Shown: positions 1 through 7,487, numbered from the stretch's first letter. The stretch is DNA of 10,612 nt from an uncultured Clostridia bacterium (GCA_947589405.1 CANQBT010000074.1:1-10612), one strand, 5' to 3'. Notes: generated by a model from the sequence alone, not told the origin. A program made the numbers and translations.

Positions 1-1045
1 ACCTATTTCCGTTATGGGAATGGACGCCCATCACGAATGGGCGCTGCATGGACCTTATCTTGATAAATCCCTTGTGCGAAACTATATGTGGTACAACATT
101 TCGGGAGATATTATGGAGTATGCTCCCAATGTAAGGTACTGCGAGGTATTTCTGAACGGAGAATACAGAGGACTTTACCTTATGACGGAAACCATTACCA
201 ATGGCGATAACTGTAGACTCAAGCTTCAGAGAAGCATAAAGGGCGAAAAATTCACAGGCTATCTTGTAAGGACAGACAGACCTGTGGAAGCAGAGCTTGA
301 TCAGCCTCGTGCCATAAATGTCTTTACAGAAAGAGTAAAGATATTCAGAGATGATATGGCTATAAGATATCCGGGAAAGTCAACGCTGACAGAGGAAAAT
401 GCCAAAGAGATAGAACTGGATATATCCGCATTTGAAAAGGCTCTCTTTTCTTATGACCACGACACAGAGGATTATGGCTTCTGGAATTACATAGATGTGG
501 ATAATTTTATAGATTATTATATTATAAATGAATTTACATGCAATGTAGATATGGGCAGCTATTCCACCTATATGTACAAAATACCCGGAGAAAAGTATAA
601 GATGTGCGTATGGGACTTTAACAATTCCTGTAACAACTATACTCAGGAGGTTCATGGCAGTTACGGATTTATTGTAGCCGAAAGCGGTTATTACGGCATG
701 CTTGCCAGAGATGAGGAATTTGAACACAAGGTAATAGACAGATACAGAGATCTGAGAAAGACATATCTGAGCGAAAAACGGCTCACGGAATATATAAACG
801 ATACTCTGGAGTGGCTGGGACCTGCCGTAGACAGAAATTATGCAAGGTGGAAAACGGCTTATGAAACAGATATGCTTTTTACGCCTGAGGACAGCGCTCC
901 TGTGGAAAGGAATCAGTATACTCCCGATGAAGCGAGAAGGTTCCTGCGGGATTGGATAATAGAGAGAGGGATATGGCTGGATAGGAATATAGATGTGCTC
1001 AGGCATTATTCGCACCCTTCCAGAAATAAGGATTGGGATCACTGA
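1..1045 (+). CDS. CotH-family protein kinase, 5'-truncated by the window edge
   Basis: The reading frame is open from base 2, so the start lies upstream; the Met codon at 14 is internal because the preceding residues (P-I-S-V) already fit the family. Counting from that Met, the CotH signature is clear: a W-A-L-H-G-P-Y-L-D-K stretch near residues 9-18, an R-N-Y segment, V-F-L-N-G-E-Y-R-G-L-Y near 45-55 followed by a conserved Glu (E59), G-S-Y-S-T-Y near 181-186, and W-D-F-N at 200-203, whose Asp is the expected metal-binding residue. In Bacillus, CotH is an atypical kinase that phosphorylates spore coat proteins; many clostridia carry several paralogues, often beside surface-glycan or VTC/DUF4956 genes. 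It lies 57 bp before the next gene with no terminator between, so it probably belongs to the same operon. Its substrate cannot be read from the window. Family assignment is confident; a spore role is inference. Confidence 0.9.
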   Translation, partial: PISVMGMDAHHEWALHGPYLDKSLVRNYMWYNISGDIMEYAPNVRYCEVFLNGEYRGLYLMTETITNGDNCRLKLQRSIKGEKFTGYLVRTDRPVEAELDQPRAINVFTERVKIFRDDMAIRYPGKSTLTEENAKEIELDISAFEKALFSYDHDTEDYGFWNYIDVDNFIDYYIINEFTCNVDMGSYSTYMYKIPGEKYKMCVWDFNNSCNNYTQEVHGSYGFIVAESGYYGMLARDEEFEHKVIDRYRDLRKTYLSEKRLTEYINDTLEWLGPAVDRNYARWKTAYETDMLFTPEDSAPVERNQYTPDEARRFLRDWIIERGIWLDRNIDVLRHYSHPSRNKDWDH

Positions 1046-1102
1046 TAGGGCTTTCATGCATAAGATGAGAGCTGTACATGTATCTGAAAGAGGCGGAACG
1101 TT

Positions 1103-3394
1103 ATGAAAAAATTTATAGTTATAGTGTGCATTATAGTAGTTGCTTTATTTGTGATCAATACGGCATACTATAATATGGGCTTATATTTTGATTTCGGTTC
1201 TGATGATAAAGAGGCGGATACCTTTGTGACCACAATGGGAAAGGATATATACCTTGAGAAGGGCAACCGTTTCCAAAAATTTGAGATACGTGGTGTTGAT
1301 ATGGGCGTAGGCGTTCCGGGAGAATGGGCTACGGATTTTGCCATAGACAAGGAGACCTATAAGAGATGGTTCAAGGAAATACAGGATATGGGCGCAAATA
1401 CCATAAGGGTATATACCATACTCCACGATGATTTCTATAATGCTTTTTATGAATATAACGAGCACAATGTATCTCCTCTCTATCTCATACAGGGCGTATG
1501 GGTAGAGGATTATGATATGTACTGCCATATGGACGCCTATGACCCTGAATTTTACGGACATTTTACTCAGGACTGCCGTACTATGGTAGATGTTATACAT
1601 GGCAATAAAAACATATCCTTAAGCTATGGCAATAAGGGCAACGGCATATACAGAAAAGATGTTACACCATGGGTAATAGGCTATATTCTGGGCGTTGAGT
1701 GGGAGCATTATACTGTCGAATATACCAATCAGAAAAATGAAGGCATGGACAATTATGAAGGCAAGTATATGTTTACTACTGAGGACGCATCTCCCTTTGA
1801 AAGCTTTCTGGCGGAGGTGGGAGATAAAATAATAGAGTATGAAACAGAGAGATACGGCACACAAAGGCTTGTTGCCTTTGCCAACTGGCCTACTACGGAT
1901 CCCTTTGTATATCCCGAAAGCGTTGTTATTGCCAGAAACAAGACCACCTGTATAGATATTGAAAATATAAAGATAAACAGAGTATATTTCCTTGCAGGCA
2001 CATTTGCCTCTTATCATATATACTCCTACTTCCCGGACTATCTTGAGATAATGCGGGCTACGGCATCCTTTACGGAAGACGATTATAACGAAAGGCTCGG
2101 TCCTTCAAACTGGGGCAATATGAAATACTTTGTATCACAGCTGAAGGGCACCAGAATAACGGAGTATCTCCAGGACAGATATTACATAGACCGAAAGGGC
2201 AGATATAATACATATCTTGCCTATCTTAAAGCCATTAATTCATACCATACCGTTCCCGTAGTTATAAGCGAATACGGTGTGACCACAGGACGTGGTATGG
2301 CTCAGATGGACGCCAATACCGGCAGGAATCAGGGTCATATGTCCGAGCAGGAGCAGGGGCAGGGCATTATAGACTGCTATAACGATATAATGGACGCAGG
2401 CTGTGCAGGCAGCTGTATATTCTCATGGCAGGACGAATGGTTCAAGAGAACATGGAATACAAAGCCAAATGTGGATCTGGATAAGACTCCCTACTGGAGT
2501 GATTACCAGACAAACGAACAGTTCTTTGGCGTTCTAACATTTGATCCCGGAGAGGAAAAAAGCATATGCTATGTTGACGAGGACGTTTCCGACTGGGCAA
2601 AGGGAGATATTGTGACCTCCAATAAGGATATGGAGCTTTCAATGAAGTATGACGAAAAGTTCCTGTACTTCCTTATTCACAAAAGCAGCAGCATATCTGA
2701 AGATGAATCTATTTATATTCCTTTGGATATAACGCCAAAGACAGGGACCACATACTGCTTTAATTACAACATAGCCTTTGAAAACCCTGCGGATTTTGTA
2801 ATAAAAATACAGGGAAAGGAAAACAGCAGGATACTTGTGCAGAAAAGGTATGAAGCACTCAATGCCATATACGGCAGAGATTATTACGGAGAGCTGCCGT
2901 ACTTTGATCCTCCCGAAGCAGACGGTCCCAAATTTACAAAAATACTTATGCCTTTGACCAAGACAGAGTATATACCTCACAGAAACAGCAAAAAATCCTC
3001 CGGCAGGACCTTTGAAACGGGAAAGCTCAAATATGGCAATGCCAATCCCGATTCTCCCGATTTCAATTCTCTGGCGGATTACTGCTTCAGCGGTGAAAAC
3101 AATGAATATATAGAATTACGTGTGCCCTGGGGACTTCTTAATTTCAGCAATCCCTCAGAAATGGAGATACACAATGACTATTATGAAAAATACGGTATAG
3201 AAAATCTTTCAATAGACAAGATGTATGTAGGTATATCCGATACGGCAAACAGAGACGAGGTAATCCCTATGGAAACATTCCCTCTCAAGAGCTGGACGCT
3301 TGATGTTACCGCTCACGAAAGACTTAAGAAATCATATTATATGATAAAGGATTACTGGGCTTCCCTTGATATGGAGATGAGCAAAAATGGGTAG
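1103..3394 (+). CDS. Membrane-anchored TIM-barrel glycoside hydrolase-like protein with C-terminal beta-rich domain
   Basis: 763 residues. The start is supported by AAAGAGG at 1087-1093, 9 nt before the ATG. Residues 2-20 form one hydrophobic segment after two Lys, fitting a signal anchor that places the rest outside the membrane. Residues about 58-450 read as a clan GH-A type barrel: F-E-I-R-G-V-D at the first strand, N-T-I-R-V-Y-T near 99-105, G-Y-I-L-G-V-E-W-E near 193-201 (candidate acid/base E199 or E201), a N-W-P-T-T-D-P motif at 261-267, V-V-I-S-E-Y-G at 386-392 (candidate nucleophile E390), and an F-S-W-Q-D-E-W strand near 440-446. From about 480 to 763 the protein is beta-rich and could be a CBM9/DOMON-like sandwich. 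The stop overlaps the HEAT gene. In synthase-dependent polysaccharide loci a hydrolase of this kind trims or transfers nascent glycan; that role is inferred. I cannot assign a CAZy family; GH2, GH5 or GH72-like barrels are the nearest shapes. Confidence 0.8.
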   Translation: MKKFIVIVCIIVVALFVINTAYYNMGLYFDFGSDDKEADTFVTTMGKDIYLEKGNRFQKFEIRGVDMGVGVPGEWATDFAIDKETYKRWFKEIQDMGANTIRVYTILHDDFYNAFYEYNEHNVSPLYLIQGVWVEDYDMYCHMDAYDPEFYGHFTQDCRTMVDVIHGNKNISLSYGNKGNGIYRKDVTPWVIGYILGVEWEHYTVEYTNQKNEGMDNYEGKYMFTTEDASPFESFLAEVGDKIIEYETERYGTQRLVAFANWPTTDPFVYPESVVIARNKTTCIDIENIKINRVYFLAGTFASYHIYSYFPDYLEIMRATASFTEDDYNERLGPSNWGNMKYFVSQLKGTRITEYLQDRYYIDRKGRYNTYLAYLKAINSYHTVPVVISEYGVTTGRGMAQMDANTGRNQGHMSEQEQGQGIIDCYNDIMDAGCAGSCIFSWQDEWFKRTWNTKPNVDLDKTPYWSDYQTNEQFFGVLTFDPGEEKSICYVDEDVSDWAKGDIVTSNKDMELSMKYDEKFLYFLIHKSSSISEDESIYIPLDITPKTGTTYCFNYNIAFENPADFVIKIQGKENSRILVQKRYEALNAIYGRDYYGELPYFDPPEADGPKFTKILMPLTKTEYIPHRNSKKSSGRTFETGKLKYGNANPDSPDFNSLADYCFSGENNEYIELRVPWGLLNFSNPSEMEIHNDYYEKYGIENLSIDKMYVGISDTANRDEVIPMETFPLKSWTLDVTAHERLKKSYYMIKDYWASLDMEMSKNG

Positions 3395-4490
3395 TGAATA
3401 TTTGCTTTATATCTATGGAGTTATATGCACCTGCATGATAGTTTTCAATATTGTTTACAATATGATAATGAACGGCAGAGATCATAAGCTCAGAGAAAAT
3501 ATTGAAAAATACGATATGTTTATAGCCGGCGCACTTAATGAGATACGTGAGGGCAGGAAGCTGCCCAAAAGCCATTACAGGCGTATGGAGAGAATGCTTT
3601 CAAGCACTATGGGACTTATGGCTGCGGAAACTGCTCTCGGACGTCATGTGGAGTTTGGAAACGAAGCCGCTGTAGAGTATCTCAGATCTCTTGGGCCTAT
3701 ATTTGTAAAGCTTGCCAAAAAATATGAAAAGCGTGAGAATCTCCAGACTGCGTTTTTTGCATACTTTATAGGCGATGAAAAATTCAAGGGCTGTCTCCCT
3801 GTTGAAGAGCTTCAGAAGATACTTATAGACTATGCGGCAAAGGATAGCTTTTACTGTAGGGTAAACGCTATGCGTGCGCTCTATGCCTTTGGCGATGTAC
3901 AGTCTATAGCGGACGCAGTTACCATATGCGACCGTAAGGACGCCTTCTTTCATGCAAAGGTGCTTCAGGACGGACTGCTTACATATCACGGCGACAGCGA
4001 TGCCCTTATAGAAATTTTGTGGAAGCGTTTCAACGGCTTTAAGGAAGCGACACAGGTTGCTCTGCTGAATTACATACGCTTTGAATCAGACAAATACAGC
4101 GCCAATATGCTTGAGATACTGGCAGACGAAAGCAGAAGTAAGGAGCTTAGGCTTGCTGCCATACGTTATCTGGGAAAATATCCCAATGAAGGCGCAAGAG
4201 AGATACTTAAGAAATTTGCTTCGGACAAGGATTCCGTAAACTGGGACTATACAGCTGTAAGCGCATCATCTCTTGCTCGTTATAAGGGTCAGGACGTTAC
4301 AGATGTGCTTATAGAAGCCATGCTCAGTACAAACTGGCATGTAAGGAATAATTCCTCTATGAGTCTTAGAATGCGTGGTGTATCATATACAGAGATACCC
4401 GAAAATATAAGAATGGACAGATATGCAGATGAAATGCTGAGATACAGGCTCAGAGACGGTAATGAAGATACTGTGGAGGCGGCATCATGA
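3387..4490 (+). CDS. Membrane-anchored HEAT-repeat protein
   Basis: 367 residues. The ATG sits inside the last codons of the upstream gene (ATGGGTAG, 8-bp overlap) with GGAG at 3373-3376, so translation is probably coupled. Residues about 5-28 are a single hydrophobic segment rich in I, V, Y and C; the remainder is soluble and almost wholly helical. Repeated paired helices with R-x-x-A-x-x-A-L or L-x-x-A-I-R-Y-L-G patterns (about residues 150-340, for example R-V-N-A-M-R-A-L-Y and L-R-L-A-A-I-R-Y-L-G-K-Y) identify HEAT/armadillo-type repeats, which are protein-binding scaffolds. An N-terminal anchor with Lys/Arg-rich flanking residues after the segment suggests the repeats face the cytoplasm. 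Position between a GH-like protein and a GT2, with overlap to both, argues for a structural or regulatory partner of the synthase. No enzymatic motif is visible. Family call is good; partner role is inference. Confidence 0.8.
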   Translation: MGSEYLLYIYGVICTCMIVFNIVYNMIMNGRDHKLRENIEKYDMFIAGALNEIREGRKLPKSHYRRMERMLSSTMGLMAAETALGRHVEFGNEAAVEYLRSLGPIFVKLAKKYEKRENLQTAFFAYFIGDEKFKGCLPVEELQKILIDYAAKDSFYCRVNAMRALYAFGDVQSIADAVTICDRKDAFFHAKVLQDGLLTYHGDSDALIEILWKRFNGFKEATQVALLNYIRFESDKYSANMLEILADESRSKELRLAAIRYLGKYPNEGAREILKKFASDKDSVNWDYTAVSASSLARYKGQDVTDVLIEAMLSTNWHVRNNSSMSLRMRGVSYTEIPENIRMDRYADEMLRYRLRDGNEDTVEAAS

Positions 4491-5890
4491 GAGATTTTAT
4501 GCAGATATTCTTCAATTTTGTGGGATTGTTTTTTGTGCTGTATATGATAGGCTATTCCAGCTTCCTTTTCTTTGCCGTAGTGGTAGGCACATCTACGCTT
4601 CATGGAGCCAAGCGCCGTAATATACTTAAAAACGAGCTTATTGAGGACTATTATCTTCCTGTTTCTGTGCTTATACCTGCGTATAATGAAGAAGCGACCA
4701 TTGTTTCTACCATACATTCTCTTCTTTTGCAGGATTACAAGATATATGAGATAATAGTTGTAGACGACGGTTCTAAGGACGAAACATCGGCTGCTGTGCT
4801 CAGAAGCTATAAAATGAAGCGCACAGACCGTCCCATACAGCGGCTTATACATACTCATAGGATAGAGTATGTATACGAGGGAAAGGTAGGCAATATACCT
4901 ATCACCCTTATCAGAAAGGAAAACGGCGGAAAGGCGGACGCTCTCAATGTAGGCATAAATGCCAGCAGATACCCTTATTTTTTATGTATAGATGCGGATT
5001 CTGTGCTGCAATACGATTCACTCAGCAAAATAGTACGTCCCGTACTTGAAGATGACAATGTTGTGGCAGTAGGCGGTGCTGTGCGTCCCTGTAACGGTAC
5101 TGAAATAAAAGAAGGAAGGGTAGTGCATTATGGACTTCCCAACAAGCTTCTTTCCTGTATGCAGGTGTTGGAGTATGACCGTTCATTCCTTGCAGCCAGA
5201 ATATTGTTTGACCAATTTAACGGAAGTATTATTATTTCGGGAGCCTTCGGATTGTTTAAAAAGAGTATTGTAGTAAGCGCAGGAGGTTATGAAGCCGATA
5301 CTGTAGGAGAGGACATGGAGCTTGTGGTAAAGATGCATGTATTCTGTCGTGAAAATAAGATACCCTACAGAATACGCTATGCTTCAGATGCAATATGCTG
5401 GACGCAGGTGCCTGAAAAGTTTACGGATCTGTGCAAGCAGAGAAGGCGCTGGCATATAGGACTTTTCCAGAGTATGATAACACACAGGAACATTTTGGGA
5501 AATCTTGACTATGGTCTTGTAGGCTTTGTTTCATATTTGTATTTTCTTATATATGAGCTGTTTTCACCTTATATAGAGGTGTTTGGCGTATGCACTATGG
5601 TACTTGCTATGGTTCTGGATTTTCTGAACGTGCCTTTCATGTTACTGTATATGGCAATATATGTTGTGTTTTCGTCAATGCTGTCGCTTACGGCATTCTT
5701 TGCAAGAATACATACTATAGACCAAAAACTTTTGTTTACCGATGTACTTAAGGCAATAGGTCTTTGCGCAGCAGAGGTATCATTCCTTAGATTTGCTCTT
5801 GCGTGGGTAAGAATGACTTCTCTTATAGGATACCACAAAAAGAAAACCGACTGGGGCGAGATCGAAAGACAGTATATCAATTTCAGCTGA
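4487..5890 (+). CDS. Processive-type family 2 glycosyltransferase, membrane polysaccharide synthase
   Basis: 467 residues, starting at ATGA that overlaps the HEAT stop by 4 bp, with GGAGG at 4475-4479 and 7-nt spacing. Membrane segment(s) span residues about 8-36. The GT-A domain follows: V-S-V-L-I-P-A-Y-N-E-E from 59, V-V-D-D-G-S at 91-96 (D93/D94, UDP binding), N-G-G-K-A-D-A-L-N at 146-154, D169-A-D171 (DxD, metal/nucleotide), G-E-D at 274-276 (usual TED/GED general base region) and Q-R-R-R-W at 318-322, the hallmark of processive synthases such as PgaC, HasA and BcsA. Three or more membrane segments follow (about 343-360, 364-378, 382-405, 418-438), then a basic C-terminus with T-D-W-G-E-I-E-R, as in PgaC-like enzymes. 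The likely activity is polymerisation from a UDP-sugar with export through its own channel. The sugar cannot be read from the sequence. A terminator follows 37 nt after the stop, so this is the last gene of the operon. Confidence 0.88.
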   Translation: MRDFMQIFFNFVGLFFVLYMIGYSSFLFFAVVVGTSTLHGAKRRNILKNELIEDYYLPVSVLIPAYNEEATIVSTIHSLLLQDYKIYEIIVVDDGSKDETSAAVLRSYKMKRTDRPIQRLIHTHRIEYVYEGKVGNIPITLIRKENGGKADALNVGINASRYPYFLCIDADSVLQYDSLSKIVRPVLEDDNVVAVGGAVRPCNGTEIKEGRVVHYGLPNKLLSCMQVLEYDRSFLAARILFDQFNGSIIISGAFGLFKKSIVVSAGGYEADTVGEDMELVVKMHVFCRENKIPYRIRYASDAICWTQVPEKFTDLCKQRRRWHIGLFQSMITHRNILGNLDYGLVGFVSYLYFLIYELFSPYIEVFGVCTMVLAMVLDFLNVPFMLLYMAIYVVFSSMLSLTAFFARIHTIDQKLLFTDVLKAIGLCAAEVSFLRFALAWVRMTSLIGYHKKKTDWGEIERQYINFS

Positions 5891-5926
5891 TAAATTCTCA
5901 GTTGTATATATTAGTATAAAAACGGT

Positions 5927-5981
5927 AAAAAACTGACTCCCGAAATTCAGATTAATATCCGATATAGGGAGTCAGTTTTTT
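5927..5981. terminator. Bidirectional intrinsic terminator
   Basis: A perfect 15-bp inverted repeat: AAAAAACTGACTCCC at 5927-5941 and GGGAGTCAGTTTTTT at 5967-5981, with a 25-nt loop. The GC-rich core CTGACTCCC is flanked by an A-run on the left and a T-run on the right, so a U-tract is produced in either direction. It lies 37 nt after the glycosyltransferase stop and is also placed to stop transcription coming from the convergent LRR gene. Confidence 0.93.
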
Positions 5982-6006
5982 GATGCTTTTGATTTAACAA
6001 TATTCG

Positions 6007-6233
6007 ACCCTTCAGTCAGCTATCGCTGACAGCTTCCCTCGAAAAGGGACGCCTTAGGTTTATGTTTTCCAAATGCCTTTATATTGTTGAAAAATCAGTA
6101 TTTATTACTAACTAAGAAAGTAGGGGACACATACACGTAAGCCGTCCCTTAGCCCTTCAGGGCGTAAGGGAAGGTGTCCGCCCAACCACTTCTTTCCAAT
6201 AAAATTGTTTTTACATTGGGCGGACGGAAGGGT
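6007..6233. repeat. MITE-like inverted element of two opposed hairpin-bearing units
   Basis: The ends are near-perfect inverted repeats: ACCCTTCAGTC at 6007-6017 against GACGGAAGGGT at 6223-6233 (10 of 11). Two further arm segments match inversely in the same order: GACAGCTTCCCT at 6028-6039 with AGGGAAGGTGTC at 6167-6178 (11 of 12), and 6045-6058 with 6136-6149 (12 of 14). Between these arms each half holds its own hairpins with different sequence: on the left GTCAGC/GCTGAC (6015-6020, 6025-6030) and TCCCT/AGGGA (6035-6039, 6045-6049); on the right GTCCGCCCAA/TTGGGCGGAC (6176-6185, 6216-6225) and CCCTTAGCCCT/AGGGCGTAAGGG (6146-6156, 6159-6170, one bulge). The central 78 bp or so is AT-rich and has no gene. 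I see no transposase and no clear target-site duplication. The form fits a non-autonomous intergenic repeat of the kind common in Clostridia. This element and the preceding terminator account for nearly all of the 385-bp gap at 5891-6275. Confidence 0.72.
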
Positions 6234-6275
6234 ACCTAACCCCAAAATTCACCGCAACAGCCTTATAACTTACAA

Positions 6276-7487
6276 TTATCTCCTGCTATACAAGGCAGTT
6301 TTATTTTCAGCGTCCCAGTAAACGTTTACGCCAAGAGCATTGCCAAGTACACGGAATGGTATATACATTCTGCCGGCTGTTATTTCAGCTCTCACGCCGT
6401 TTTCCATTAAAACAGGCTTGCTGCCCAAAAGCATTTCAGAGCTGCCTGCCGTAAATGATACGGTATTCTTGCCTGTATGTATGGTAGCGGTTTTTGTAAC
6501 GGCGTTCCATTTTACTATATCGCTTTCCATAGCGTTTTCGGGATTTTCTCCTCTTATTGCAGTTGCCGCAAAGCGAAGGGGAACAAGCATGGAGCTTGAT
6601 TCAGGCTGTATATAGGGCGCTGCGTCTGTGAGAAATTCCTCATCGCCTACTGTAATTACGCTGCTGCCTACAGTTACCCTTACATCGCCTGAGATCGTAT
6701 CTTCAGAGTCATTTTCATCATTATCGTAATTCTCGTCTGTAGTTTCCTCGCTGTTTTCTTTGGTAGCAGGGATATATCCTCTTATCCCTCTGATCTTTCC
6801 GCCTCTTGAGCCTCTCTTTGTTGTAGTTTCCGTCACGGCTTCCGTAACGGTTACGGTTGAAGCTTCAACCGTAGTGGCTTCTGTTGTTGTGGTCCATATA
6901 TCCTCAGTCACATAGGCTGTTTTATATCCGTTTGCCGCTGCAAATTTATCTGCTGCGGAATCCTTTATCACCTTAAGCGTGATCTTTGACTTGCTGCAGC
7001 CGCTGAAGGCTTCATTGTCTATAGTAACTGTGCTTGACGGTATCGTAACCGATGAAAGGGCAGTACACCAATTAAAAACGCCTTTGGGAATTGTCGTAAT
7101 ATTTTTTGGCAAAACTATTGATCTTAGCTTTGTACAATGGTCAAAGGCAAACTCTCCTATGCTTGTTATACTGCTTGCCATCGATACACTTTCAAGAGTA
7201 AGGCAGTTTTTAAATGCCTCTTTGCCTATGGCTTTTACTTCAGCTCCGCTTATAGACGCAGGTATGTTTACCGACTTAACGCTGCCTGTAAAGCCTGTGA
7301 CAGTTCCCGTTGCTGTGTCAAACACAACAGAGCCGCCTTCGGCAGGCAATTCTACGGCAGTTCCCGATAAGACAGGCTCAACAACAGCCGTTGTGACCAC
7401 AGCCGTATTTTCCGCATAGCCTGCATTAACGCCTAGAGTCAGCATTGCTGCCGCAAGTACAAAACCCGTTATTTTTTTCTTGTTCAT
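6276..7487 (-). CDS. Secreted LRR_5 (BspA-like) protein with C-terminal copper-amine-oxidase-N-like domain
   Basis: 403 residues from the chosen ATG at 7487. An in-frame ATG at 7493 directly abuts the AAGGAGG site (7500-7494), leaving no spacer, whereas 7487 has a 6-nt spacer, so the second Met is the likely start. A signal peptide is evident: M-N-K-K-K, hydrophobic 7-20, cleavage near G-Y-A-E at 23-26. Residues about 70-170 hold about four LRR_5 repeats (A-I-G-K-E-A-F-K-N-C, S-I-G-E-F-A-F-D-H-C, T-I-P-K-G-V-F-N-W-C, T-I-D-N-E-A-F-S-G-C). A Thr/Val-rich linker (198-223), a basic patch (224-237) and an acidic stretch (244-264) follow. Residues about 268-403 match the copper amine oxidase N-terminal-like (stalk) domain, with L-V-P-L-R-F near 301-306, Y-I-P-F-R-V-L-G near 375-382 and the terminal W-D-A-E-N-K-T. 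No sortase motif is seen, so it is probably secreted or wall-associated by the stalk-like domain. Ligand unknown. It may be cotranscribed with metA. Confidence 0.87.
   Translation of the reverse strand: MNKKKITGFVLAAAMLTLGVNAGYAENTAVVTTAVVEPVLSGTAVELPAEGGSVVFDTATGTVTGFTGSVKSVNIPASISGAEVKAIGKEAFKNCLTLESVSMASSITSIGEFAFDHCTKLRSIVLPKNITTIPKGVFNWCTALSSVTIPSSTVTIDNEAFSGCSKSKITLKVIKDSAADKFAAANGYKTAYVTEDIWTTTTEATTVEASTVTVTEAVTETTTKRGSRGGKIRGIRGYIPATKENSEETTDENYDNDENDSEDTISGDVRVTVGSSVITVGDEEFLTDAAPYIQPESSSMLVPLRFAATAIRGENPENAMESDIVKWNAVTKTATIHTGKNTVSFTAGSSEMLLGSKPVLMENGVRAEITAGRMYIPFRVLGNALGVNVYWDAENKTALYSRR

Noticed and set aside
380..1057. 225-codon open frame on the - strand within the CotH gene
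   Set aside because: It is wholly antisense to a well-conserved CotH domain, shows no recognisable family, and is rich in Ile/Tyr/Cys as expected from reverse reading of this codon use.
1046..1102. Terminator or promoter between CotH and the GH-like gene
   Set aside because: Only short palindromes (CATGCAT, ACATGT) are present; no GC-rich stem with a T-run and no good -35/-10 pair.
4289..4858. 189-codon open frame on the - strand across the HEAT/GT2 junction
   Set aside because: It spans two real genes in antisense, has no domain pattern and no convincing binding site.
5984..6275. CRISPR array or small RNA gene in the intergenic region
   Set aside because: The repeats are inverted, not direct and evenly spaced, and no promoter is seen for a discrete RNA.
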